From positions 1 through 62,310 of the forward strand of contig NZ_MAVV01000005.1 of assembly GCF_001707915.1 (NCBI RefSeq): a DNA stretch of 62,310 bases, in the 5' to 3' direction. Origin of the DNA: Thermodesulfovibrio sp. N1. GTDB taxonomy: Bacteria > Nitrospirota > Thermodesulfovibrionia > Thermodesulfovibrionales > Thermodesulfovibrionaceae. The notes beneath the pieces are model-generated. The model saw only the letters and a program-made list of their open reading frames with translations. It had not been told where the DNA came from and did no database searches. Shown here in pieces: positions 18,304 through 25,947 of this stretch (position 1 is its first letter; each line of letters opens with the position of its first letter). The translations under genes were made by a program, and so were the position numbers.

Positions 18304-19077
18304 TTAATTACTACACTTTATCCCTAAAATTTCTTTAAGTTCCTTAATTATTGATTTACTAACAGGTATCTGAGTTTTTTTACCTTCAATAACAATCCAG
18401 TAGGTTCCTTTAAACCATGGTAGCACTGCCTCAATTCTTTTTAAATTTATAATGAAACTCTTATGAACCCTCATAAATCCTTCTTCCTTAAGCCTTGTTT
18501 CAAGTTCTGAAAGGGTTCCGTCAAAGTAATACTCATCTTTCAATGTAAAAATTCTTACTCCTCCTTCACTTGCCTCACAATAAAAAATATCCACATAAGG
18601 AACGAAACTGATAACACCTGGTTTTTGTTGAACAGGAAGCTTTTTAAAAACTTTTTTCTTTTCAAGAAAATGAGAAAGCCTTTCTACAGCCCTATTCCAT
18701 TCAGACTCATTGCTTTTAAGATTTTCTATTCTCATAATTGTTTTAGCTATTCTTTTTTCTTCAAAAGGTTTAAGTATGTAGTCAACTGCTCCGAGTTCAA
18801 AAGCTTCAATTGCATAATCTTCATAGGCTGTTGCAAAAACAATAAGAGGCGGATTATTAAACTTTGCAAGAATTTTAGCTATTTCAATTCCTGACATATC
18901 AGGCATTTCAATATCAAGAAACACCACATCTGGTCTAAATTTTGAATAAAGAGATATACAATCCTTCGCATTACCAGCCTCTCCTACTATCTGACAGGAA
19001 GTAAACTGGGAAAGAATATAGATCAATTCTTCCCTGGCATAGGGTTCGTCATCAACTACTATAGCTGAAAACAACAT
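18304..19077 (-). CDS. LytR/AlgR-family response regulator (LytTR DNA-binding domain)
   Basis: 257 residues. Receiver domain 1-120 with phospho-acceptor Asp55 (FLDIEMPDMSG), acidic Asp9-Asp10 and Lys at the end of KPFEEKR. A LytTR DNA-binding domain occupies about 150-250 (GVISFVPYVDIFYCEASEGG ... FMRVHKSFIINLKRIEAV). Overlaps the sensor kinase gene by 26 bases. Likely activates cstA, 128 bases downstream of its stop, by analogy with BtsR/YpdB; that link is inference from position. Confidence 0.93.
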   Translation of the reverse strand: MLFSAIVVDDEPYAREELIYILSQFTSCQIVGEAGNAKDCISLYSKFRPDVVFLDIEMPDMSGIEIAKILAKFNNPPLIVFATAYEDYAIEAFELGAVDYILKPFEEKRIAKTIMRIENLKSNESEWNRAVERLSHFLEKKKVFKKLPVQQKPGVISFVPYVDIFYCEASEGGVRIFTLKDEYYFDGTLSELETRLKEEGFMRVHKSFIINLKRIEAVLPWFKGTYWIVIEGKKTQIPVSKSIIKELKEILGIKCSN

Positions 19078-20755
19078 CTTTTAAAACTTCTTTTTTAGGT
19101 ATTTTAAATGTAACCTTTGTGCCAATGTCTGGGAAACTTTTTATGTTAAGAATACTTCTTTCTCCGTAAAATCTTTTAAGTCTTTCATTAACTAAGTATA
19201 AACCTAATCCCGCACCTTTATCTGATAAGCTATTTAATGGATTATTTATCCCCACACCATTGTCTTCAACTGAAATTACAATGTTGTCCTCATTGTCAAG
19301 AATCTTGATTAAAATTTTACCACCTTCAATTTTAGTTTTTAAACCGTGCTTAATAGCATTCTCTACCAGTGGCTGGATTGTAAAGGGAGGTATTAGTATA
19401 TCAAGATCCACTGATGGCTCTATAAAGTAATTGACAGTTAGTTTATCTCTGTAACGAGCTTGTTCTATTGAGAGATAAGCTTCAACATAGGAAAGCTCTT
19501 CTCTTAAAGGTATCTCCTTTTCTTTTTTCAAACTGTATCTTAAAAATGTTGCTAAATTAAGAAGCAAATCTTTGGCTTTTAAAGTGTCAATTCTTATAAG
19601 AGATATTATCGTATTCAGGGCATTGAATATAAAATGAGGATGAATCTGTGCCTGAAGAGATTTTAATTCTGCCTCTGTCTTTAGCCTTGCGAGTGTTTCA
19701 AGCTCAACTATTTCAAGTTGAGTTGAAAATATATGGGCAAGTCCTCTTGCTACTTCAAGATTAACAGAAGTGATACTGTTTTCTCTGTCATGATAAAGTT
19801 TTAGACTGCCTATTACCTCTTCTCTTTTTTTCAAAGGAACAATTACAGCAGAGCTTAATTTACATTTGGGATTACTACAGCCAATTTCCTCTTTTTTATT
19901 TGCGATTTGGATTTCCCCTCTTTTAATTGCATTCAGTGTTGCTTTTGTAAGTAAAGGATGCCCTGCGAGGTGATGATCACTCCCTATTCCAACATGAGCA
20001 AGAATTTTATTCCTATCAGTTATTGCTACTGCTGCAACTCCAAGAGTATTAAGTATGATTTCAGCTATTTTACCTGCTGAATTTTCATTTAACCCCTGTC
20101 TTAGATGAGGAAGTATAAGATTTGTAATGTTTAATGTAGCTTTTGCCTGCATCGCAGCAACTCTTTCCTGATGCTCCACTGCAGACTTTATTATCAGCAT
20201 AAATATTGCCACACCAATTGAGTTAACAGTGATCATAGGAATAGCAATAATTTTTACAAGTTCCAAAGCTTCTGAAAAAGGTTTTGCAAAAGTAAGAATA
20301 ATAAGCATCTGAACAATCTCTCCAATAAATCCAGCTAACCATGCCACATGCCATGGAATTAATCCCTTTTTCCAATAGTTATAAATAAGACCTCCTAAAA
20401 AACCCTCTACAACAGCTGATAATCCACATGAAAAGGCTGTAAATCCCCCAATAAAATATCTGTGAACGCCTGCAATAAGACCAGCTCCAGCTCCAACCAA
20501 AGGACCACCAAGTAACCCTCCTACCATAACACCAACAACTCTTGAATTAGCCAATGCTCCGTGAATCTCTACTGCTCCAAAAGTTCCAAGTATTCCAAGT
20601 CCACCACAAACAACTGTAAGAATTAATTTATCTTTTGCTGAAGGTTTTCTTGAAAGAACTCTTCCAAGAGCTGGCATTCTTGAAATAATAAATGCTACTG
20701 TGGTTATAATGCTAAGTCTCTGAGAAAGTATCAGAGTTAATTCAAGAATATCCAT
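19052..20755 (-). CDS. LytS-family sensor histidine kinase (5TMR-GAF-HisKA/HATPase)
   Basis: 567 residues. N-terminal 5TM-5TMR_LYT membrane sensor (about 1-195), GAF-like domain (about 205-345) with an IGCSNPKC stretch that could bind metal or a cofactor, then the LytS-type kinase. The phospho-acceptor is His374 in QIHPHFIFNALN, and the ATP lobe has PLVENAIKHG and DNGVGI. Family members sense extracellular pyruvate or envelope state. First gene of the kinase-regulator-cstA set; a TATACT box lies six bases before the ATG with no ribosome site. Confidence 0.93.
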   Translation of the reverse strand: MDILELTLILSQRLSIITTVAFIISRMPALGRVLSRKPSAKDKLILTVVCGGLGILGTFGAVEIHGALANSRVVGVMVGGLLGGPLVGAGAGLIAGVHRYFIGGFTAFSCGLSAVVEGFLGGLIYNYWKKGLIPWHVAWLAGFIGEIVQMLIILTFAKPFSEALELVKIIAIPMITVNSIGVAIFMLIIKSAVEHQERVAAMQAKATLNITNLILPHLRQGLNENSAGKIAEIILNTLGVAAVAITDRNKILAHVGIGSDHHLAGHPLLTKATLNAIKRGEIQIANKKEEIGCSNPKCKLSSAVIVPLKKREEVIGSLKLYHDRENSITSVNLEVARGLAHIFSTQLEIVELETLARLKTEAELKSLQAQIHPHFIFNALNTIISLIRIDTLKAKDLLLNLATFLRYSLKKEKEIPLREELSYVEAYLSIEQARYRDKLTVNYFIEPSVDLDILIPPFTIQPLVENAIKHGLKTKIEGGKILIKILDNEDNIVISVEDNGVGINNPLNSLSDKGAGLGLYLVNERLKRFYGERSILNIKSFPDIGTKVTFKIPKKEVLKDVVFSYSS

Positions 20756-20796
20756 TTTTAAAGTATAAAATAAAATTGAAAGTATAGGCTACTGAT

Positions 20797-21540
20797 TTAC
20801 TCATTGTATTTCTTCATTAAATTTGAACCGACAAGGAAAAATATAGTGCAATAAAGTAGGATTACTAAAAGAGAAATCAGTGCTTCAGTGTCAATGTAAT
20901 TTTTTCTTATTAATACATTTGTATGGGTAAGAGGCATAATATAAATGATTGGTTTAAAAATTGTAGGAATCCTGTCAATTGAGAAAAAGGTTCCACTAAA
21001 AAAAGCCATCGGCATGATAAAGAAGTTTGAGTAAGTGGCAGTGTCTTCATGGGATTTTGTTATCATTCCTGTAATTACACCAAGACTGGCAAACATAAAA
21101 CAATTAAATAAAAGGGTCACAACAAAAATCAGATTTATGGAAAAATTTGAAGGAACTACAAAGCCCACAGTAATTATAAGCAGAGATGCAAAAAGCCCTT
21201 TTACCATACCTGCCAGAACCTCTCCTATCATTATTGAAAAAGGCTTAACTGGTGACTGAATGTAAACCTGAAATGTCTTAAAATAAAGCCTGCTAAGATT
21301 AAGTGAACTTGCAACCCATGAGTACGAATTATTCATAGAACTCATAGCAACAAGTCCTGGCAGTAAAAAAGTTAAATAATCAGTTCCTTCAGAAAGTTTT
21401 ACTGTCCTTCCTAAACCAAGCCCGAATGTTACAAGATAGATAATCGGTGCCATCATTGCTGAAAAAATGTATCCAAGCCTCAGCAATTTCCTTTTAAACT
21501 GGAGCATCTCTTTTAAAAAAATAGGATACCAGCCTATCAT
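20797..21540 (-). CDS. ABC-2 type transporter permease
   Basis: 247 residues with about six membrane segments and the ABC-2 family stretch FSGTFFSIDRIPTIFKPIIYIMPLTH near the C-terminus. It overlaps the ATPase gene by four bases, so the two form one exporter. Substrate unknown; DrrB/NodJ-like permeases export drugs, lipids or glycans. Co-transcribed with nrdJ upstream, which gives no clue to substrate. Confidence 0.9.
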   Translation of the reverse strand: MIGWYPIFLKEMLQFKRKLLRLGYIFSAMMAPIIYLVTFGLGLGRTVKLSEGTDYLTFLLPGLVAMSSMNNSYSWVASSLNLSRLYFKTFQVYIQSPVKPFSIMIGEVLAGMVKGLFASLLIITVGFVVPSNFSINLIFVVTLLFNCFMFASLGVITGMITKSHEDTATYSNFFIMPMAFFSGTFFSIDRIPTIFKPIIYIMPLTHTNVLIRKNYIDTEALISLLVILLYCTIFFLVGSNLMKKYNE

Positions 21541-22388
21541 TGTCCTTCTTTAATCTCCTTAATTCTTTCTCCAGTTAACTTTACAAAAACATCTTCAAGA
21601 TTTGATTTTCTAATCATCACTCCATCGCTTCTCTGTTTTGCAATCTCATATGCCTGCTCTCTACTGTGACATATCTGACTTACAAGTCTTCCATCTTTAT
21701 CAGTAAACTCAACCACATACTCACCAACATCTTTTTTAAGTTCCGAAGGTGTTCCAAGAGCAATTAACTTACCGTGAGACAGGATACCTACCCTGTCACA
21801 AAGTGTTTCTGCTTCTTCAATGTAATGAGTTGTAAGAAGAACTGTTCTACCTTCAGATTTAATTTTTCTTATTATCTGCCAAAGTTCCCTTCTAATATGA
21901 GGATCAAGACCTATTGATGGTTCATCAAGAAACAAAACCTTTGGCTGAGGCAATAGCGCTCTTGCAAGAAGTGTTCTTCTTTGAAGTCCACCTGAAAGAG
22001 TTGAAACAACTGAGTTTTTTTTATCTTGAAGTCCCATTGCTGAAAGGACTTCATCTATTCTACTTTTCAGGTTTTTTACTTTATGAAGCATTCCATAAAT
22101 TAGAAGATTTTCATAAACAGTTAGTTCCCGTTCAAGATTGTTTTCCTGAGGCACAACTCCAATTATTTTTTTTATTTCAATAGGATTTTGAATTATATCA
22201 ATTTCATCTATGTAGCAGGCTCCTTTGTCGGGTTTTGTAAGTGTTGTAAGAATTTTTACGGTTGTTGTTTTCCCAGCTCCATTAGGACCAAGAAGACCAA
22301 ATATTTCACCTTTTTTTATTTCAAAACTTAAAGAATCAACTGCTTTAACTTTTCCATAACTCTTTGAGATACTTTCAATTCTTATCAT
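21537..22388 (-). CDS. ABC-2 exporter ATP-binding protein (DrrA/CcmA-like)
   Basis: 283 residues. Walker A GPNGAGKTT (34-42), signature LSGGLQRR, Walker B VLFLDEPSIGLDP, and H-loop TTHYIEEAE. A C-terminal ~70-residue extension is typical of DrrA-type subunits. Energises the adjacent six-helix permease at the inner membrane. Its ATG overlaps the nrdJ stop as ATGA, which is an unexpected coupling. Confidence 0.93.
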   Translation of the reverse strand: MIRIESISKSYGKVKAVDSLSFEIKKGEIFGLLGPNGAGKTTTVKILTTLTKPDKGACYIDEIDIIQNPIEIKKIIGVVPQENNLERELTVYENLLIYGMLHKVKNLKSRIDEVLSAMGLQDKKNSVVSTLSGGLQRRTLLARALLPQPKVLFLDEPSIGLDPHIRRELWQIIRKIKSEGRTVLLTTHYIEEAETLCDRVGILSHGKLIALGTPSELKKDVGEYVVEFTDKDGRLVSQICHSREQAYEIAKQRSDGVMIRKSNLEDVFVKLTGERIKEIKEGQ

Positions 22389-24139
22389 AAAGCGTCATGG
22401 AGCTTTGTTATCCTCGGCGCTCTTCCTTTAACTTCACAACATTCTGTTAAATGAGCATCGCTTACTTTAAGAAGAGTTCCTCTTTTAGAGCCATATCTAA
22501 AAATTGTTATTCCCTTAAGTCCCTTTTTGTAAGCAAGAATAAATATTTTTGCTACTTCTTCTTTTTTTGTTCTCTGGGGTAGATTTATGGTTTTTGATAC
22601 AGCATTATCTATATATTTCTGAAATGATGCCTGCATCTCAATATGTTCTTCTGGAGAAATTTCGAGAGCTGTTTTAAAAAGTTCTTTAACTTTTGATGGT
22701 ATCCCTTTTATACCTCTCAAAGTTCCCTTTTGTCTCAGTGTGTTAATAAATTCATCACTGTAAAAACTCTCTTTCTGGGCGATTTCAACAAGATATTTAT
22801 TTATTATTTCAAATTCTGTATCAAGAATTCTCTGTTTGTAAGCAAGTAAAAAATAAGGTTCAATTCCGCTTGAACAGTCTGCAATTATTGAAATTGTACC
22901 TGTTGGAGCAATTGTTGTTGTAGTTGCATTTCTCATCATTATACCTTCCTTTTCCCATACAGAGCCTTTGAAATTGGGAAAAACTCCTCTTTTTTGTGCA
23001 AGTTCTTGTGAGGCTTCGTGAGATTTTTCTTTTATAAATTTCATAAGTGATTCAGCTAAATGAAAAGCTCTTTTATGATTATATGGAATTTCAAGCTCTA
23101 CAAGGCAGTCTGCCCATCCCATAACTCCAAGTCCTATTTTTCTGTTACCTTTATGCATCGCCTCCACTTCTGGCACAGGATAATGGGTAACATCAATTGC
23201 ATCATCAAGAAAACGGGTAGCAGTTTTTATATCGTATTCAAGAAGTTCATAATTAATTTTTTTATCCTTAACATACTTTGACAGATTAAGTGAGCCAAGA
23301 ATGCATGCTTCATAAGGAAGAAGAGGTTGCTCTCCACAGGGATTTGTGCTTTCTATCTGTCCGATATGAGGCGTTGGATTGTATTTATTTATTGTATCTA
23401 TAAAAATAACTCCTGGATCTCCTGTTTCCCAAGCTGACTTAATAATTTCATCAAAAACTTCCTTTGCTTTGATTTTCTTTACAATTTCACCATTTCTTGG
23501 ATTTATCAAAGGATAGTAATCATCTTTAAAAAGAGCTTCCATGAAGGAATCAGTAACCGCAACAGATATATTGAAATTACTAAGACTTTCTATTCTTTTA
23601 ATTCTTACAAACTCCAAAATATCAGGATGGTCAACCCTAAGAATGCCCATATTAGCTCCCCTTCTTGCTCCACCCTGCTTTATTATGTCTGAAGCTCTAT
23701 CAAAGATCTTCATAAACGAAACAGGACCACTTGCAATACCTCCTGTAGAGCGAACAACATCCCCCTTTGGTCTTAAATGAGAAAAATTAAATCCTGTTCC
23801 ACCACCACTTTGCAGAATCAATGCTGCATCCTTAAGAGTCTTAAATATTGCCTCTATAGAATCTTCCACAGGAAGAACAAAACAAGCAGCAAGCTGAGCT
23901 TTTGGTTTGCCTGCATTCATCAATGCGGGAGAATTTGGTAAAAATCTTAAGGAACTTATGAGTTCATAAAACTTTTCTGCCCATTCTTCAGAATTTTCTT
24001 TATAAAGGTTTTCAGCAGTGGCAATATAATTTGAAACTCTTTTAAACATCTCATCTGGTGTTTCAATAACTTCACCTTTTTCATTTTTAAGTAAATATCT
24101 GATTTCAAGAACTGTTCTTGCTCTCTCTGTAATAATCAT
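22385..24139 (-). CDS. nrdJ: Adenosylcobalamin-dependent (class II) ribonucleotide reductase
   Basis: 584 residues. Makes deoxyribonucleotides independently of oxygen using coenzyme B12. Active-site set: Cys86 and Cys279 as the redox pair, Cys268 as the thiyl-radical residue with Asn266 and Glu270 in STNPCGEQPLLPYEACIL. The phosphate loop ARRGANMG is present. No N-terminal ATP-cone, so allosteric activity control is probably absent. The C-terminus has a Cys-Cys pair (TECCEVKG) that may reduce the active site; it is shorter than in many NrdJ enzymes. A TACACT box six bases before the ATG suggests a leaderless mRNA. Confidence 0.93.
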   Translation of the reverse strand: MIITERARTVLEIRYLLKNEKGEVIETPDEMFKRVSNYIATAENLYKENSEEWAEKFYELISSLRFLPNSPALMNAGKPKAQLAACFVLPVEDSIEAIFKTLKDAALILQSGGGTGFNFSHLRPKGDVVRSTGGIASGPVSFMKIFDRASDIIKQGGARRGANMGILRVDHPDILEFVRIKRIESLSNFNISVAVTDSFMEALFKDDYYPLINPRNGEIVKKIKAKEVFDEIIKSAWETGDPGVIFIDTINKYNPTPHIGQIESTNPCGEQPLLPYEACILGSLNLSKYVKDKKINYELLEYDIKTATRFLDDAIDVTHYPVPEVEAMHKGNRKIGLGVMGWADCLVELEIPYNHKRAFHLAESLMKFIKEKSHEASQELAQKRGVFPNFKGSVWEKEGIMMRNATTTTIAPTGTISIIADCSSGIEPYFLLAYKQRILDTEFEIINKYLVEIAQKESFYSDEFINTLRQKGTLRGIKGIPSKVKELFKTALEISPEEHIEMQASFQKYIDNAVSKTINLPQRTKKEEVAKIFILAYKKGLKGITIFRYGSKRGTLLKVSDAHLTECCEVKGRAPRITKLHDAL

Positions 24140-24196
24140 TTTTATAGTGTATCATATTCAGTTGCAACTTTAGGATATTTAAAATTAAAATTAAAC

Positions 24197-24415
24197 ATGC
24201 CTGCTAAATGTCCTGTATGTGGGAAAGAAACAAACCTTGAAAACAATCCATGGAGACCTTTTTGCTCTAAAAATTGTAAAATAATTGACCTATGGAACTG
24301 GGTTAATGAAAACTATTCAATAAAAGTTGAAGAAGTTAATCAAAAAATAAATATTGAGGAGGAAGAAAATGATAAAAGTTACAGTATGTGGTGCAGCAGG
24401 AAGAATGGGCAGTAG
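24197..24415 (+). CDS. yacG: YacG-family zinc protein (DNA gyrase inhibitor)
   Basis: 72 residues. Treble-clef zinc motif Cys5-x2-Cys8 and Cys23-x3-Cys27 with the family's WRPFCSKNCKIIDLWNWVNENY. In E. coli YacG binds GyrB and inhibits gyrase. Divergent from nrdJ, sharing a short intergenic region with a TTGCAA box at 24162-24167 that could serve as a -35 in either direction. Overlaps the true dapB start by 47 bases and carries the dapB ribosome site in its coding sequence. Confidence 0.88.
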   Translation: MPAKCPVCGKETNLENNPWRPFCSKNCKIIDLWNWVNENYSIKVEEVNQKINIEEEENDKSYSMWCSRKNGQ

Positions 24416-25172
24416 AATTATTGCCCTTTCAAAGGATTATCCAGAGATAAAGCTCGTAGGAGCTGTTGAATCAAAGGACAATTCTCGCTTAGGCGATGAT
24501 GCTGGTGTAGTTGCTGGAATTGGAGAATTAGGGATAAAAATAGTTGACGACATTGAAAAAGTGATCGACAACACAGATATTGCTGTCAATTTTACCAATC
24601 CAGAGGCTACCATAGAGCATCTCAAAATTGTAAAAAAACACAAAAAATCTATAGTAATTGGAACCACAGGATTTGATAATGAGCAAATTTCTCTGGTTCA
24701 GAAAGCATCAAAGGAAATTCCTATAGTTCTATCTCCCAATATGAGTATAGGTGTTAATCTTTTATTTAAAATTTTAAAAGATGTAGCAAAAGTACTTGGC
24801 GATGATTATGATGTTGAGATAATAGAAGCTCATCACAGGATGAAAAAGGATGCGCCAAGTGGAACAGCTATAAAAATGGCAAAAGTCATTGCTGAAGCCT
24901 TAGGTAGAAATTTTGACGAAGTAGCAGTGTACGCAAGAAAGGGAATTATTGGAGAAAGAACTAAAAAAGAGATAGGAATTCAAACGGTTAGAGCTGGCGA
25001 TATAGTTGGAGAACATACTGTTATATTTGGAGGATTAGGTGAAAGAATTGAAATAACCCACAAAGCATCAAGCAGGGATACCTTTGCAAGGGGAGCATTA
25101 AAAGCAGTATTATGGCTTTATGGCAAACCAGCAGGACTTTATGATATGGGAGATGTACTTGGAATAAAATAA
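24369..25172 (+). CDS. dapB: 4-hydroxy-tetrahydrodipicolinate reductase
   Basis: 267 residues starting at ATG 24369, preceded by GAGGAGG; a TTG at 24354 is in frame but sits on that site. NAD(P)H-binding GAAGRMG near the N-terminus and the substrate signature EAHHRMKKDAPSGTA (catalytic His/Lys). Converts hydroxy-tetrahydrodipicolinate to tetrahydrodipicolinate for lysine and peptidoglycan synthesis. Ends in a hairpin terminator shared with the convergent ferritin-like gene. Confidence 0.96.
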   Translation: MIKVTVCGAAGRMGSRIIALSKDYPEIKLVGAVESKDNSRLGDDAGVVAGIGELGIKIVDDIEKVIDNTDIAVNFTNPEATIEHLKIVKKHKKSIVIGTTGFDNEQISLVQKASKEIPIVLSPNMSIGVNLLFKILKDVAKVLGDDYDVEIIEAHHRMKKDAPSGTAIKMAKVIAEALGRNFDEVAVYARKGIIGERTKKEIGIQTVRAGDIVGEHTVIFGGLGERIEITHKASSRDTFARGALKAVLWLYGKPAGLYDMGDVLGIK

Positions 25173-25198
25173 AGGGAGGGATTCCCCTCCCCCTTTTA
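25171..25198. terminator. Bidirectional hairpin terminator
   Basis: GGGAGGG (25174-25180) pairs with CCCTCCC (25185-25191) across an ATTC loop, with A-rich and T-rich flanks. It lies between the converging dapB and ferritin-like genes. Confidence 0.85.
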
Positions 25199-25681
25199 TC
25201 CTTCAACAATTGAGAATTCTTTCCACATAAACCAGTTACCAGTGTCTTTCAAAAAGGTGTATGTTTCAGAAAAAATTTTATAATGTTGCTCTTCTTCGTA
25301 TATTAATCTTTCGAAAAGCTTTTTTTCCTTTTCTGTATTGACTTCATTTTTTACTTTTTTATAGAATTCTATTCCTTCCTTTTCCATTTCCATTGCAATC
25401 CTGAATGCTTCAAGTTCATCTTCTTCAACTTTAAGTCTTTCCATCATCTGATCTTTCATTTCTTCAAAGATTGTTTTAACTGTTTTTATAGGATTAGCTT
25501 CTCTGATTGTAAGTTCAAGTCCTTTAAGAACTTCTTCTATCATTTTAATATGATTTTTTTCATCTTCTGCTATTGTAAGAAACATTTTTTTACCAGCAGG
25601 ATGGAAGACTTTCTGAGAAGCTTCAGTATAAAACTTTACAGCATCAGTCTCCATCTTTAAAGCAATTTCAATTGACTTCAT
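25196..25681 (-). CDS. Ferritin-like di-iron protein (rubrerythrin-type domain)
   Basis: 161 residues folding as a four-helix bundle. Iron-binding Glu/His pattern is visible in each helix: METDAVKFYTEAS, EDEKNHIKMIEE, MEKEGIEFYKKV and YEEEQHYKIFSE. It has no C-terminal rubredoxin domain, but a separate rubredoxin gene lies 14 bases upstream on the same strand, so the two can act together to reduce peroxide in an anaerobe. Confidence 0.88.
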   Translation of the reverse strand: MKSIEIALKMETDAVKFYTEASQKVFHPAGKKMFLTIAEDEKNHIKMIEEVLKGLELTIREANPIKTVKTIFEEMKDQMMERLKVEEDELEAFRIAMEMEKEGIEFYKKVKNEVNTEKEKKLFERLIYEEEQHYKIFSETYTFLKDTGNWFMWKEFSIVEG

Positions 25682-25695
25682 AAAATCCTCCGTTC

Positions 25696-25857
25696 TTATT
25701 CTTCTGGTTCAAACATATCTTTTGTTGCACCACACACAGGACAACTCCAGGAGTCTGGTAAATTCTCAAAGGCTGTTCCTGCAGGTATTCCATTATCAGG
25801 ATCACCTTGGGATGGATCATAAACATAACCACATACGCTACATTTGTACTTTTTCAT
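25696..25857 (-). CDS. Rubredoxin
   Basis: 53 residues. Iron-binding cysteines at 6, 9, 39 and 42 in [12 protein letters not shown] and [11 protein letters not shown]; the FENLPDSW segment is characteristic. Ribosome site GGAGGAG lies just before the ATG. A cytosolic one-electron carrier, first gene of the pair with the ferritin-like protein. Complete and uninterrupted. Confidence 0.96.
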   Translation of the reverse strand: MKKYKCSVCGYVYDPSQGDPDNGIPAGTAFENLPDSWSCPVCGATKDMFEPEE

Positions 25858-25910
25858 AGTCTCCTCCTTTTTGAGTAAAAACTATTTTAAAATTATTTTA
25901 AATTATCTCT

Positions 25911-25939
25911 TTTTAATATGTCAAAAGCAATGTTATAAT
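25911..25939 (+). promoter_or_regulatory. Candidate promoter of the PBP1A gene, leaderless arrangement
   Basis: Perfect TATAAT at 25934-25939 with a weak -35 (TTTTAA, 25911-25916) 17 bases away. The ATG at 25948 starts eight bases after the -10 box with no Shine-Dalgarno. Confidence 0.5.
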
Positions 25940-25947
25940 ATTTTATT

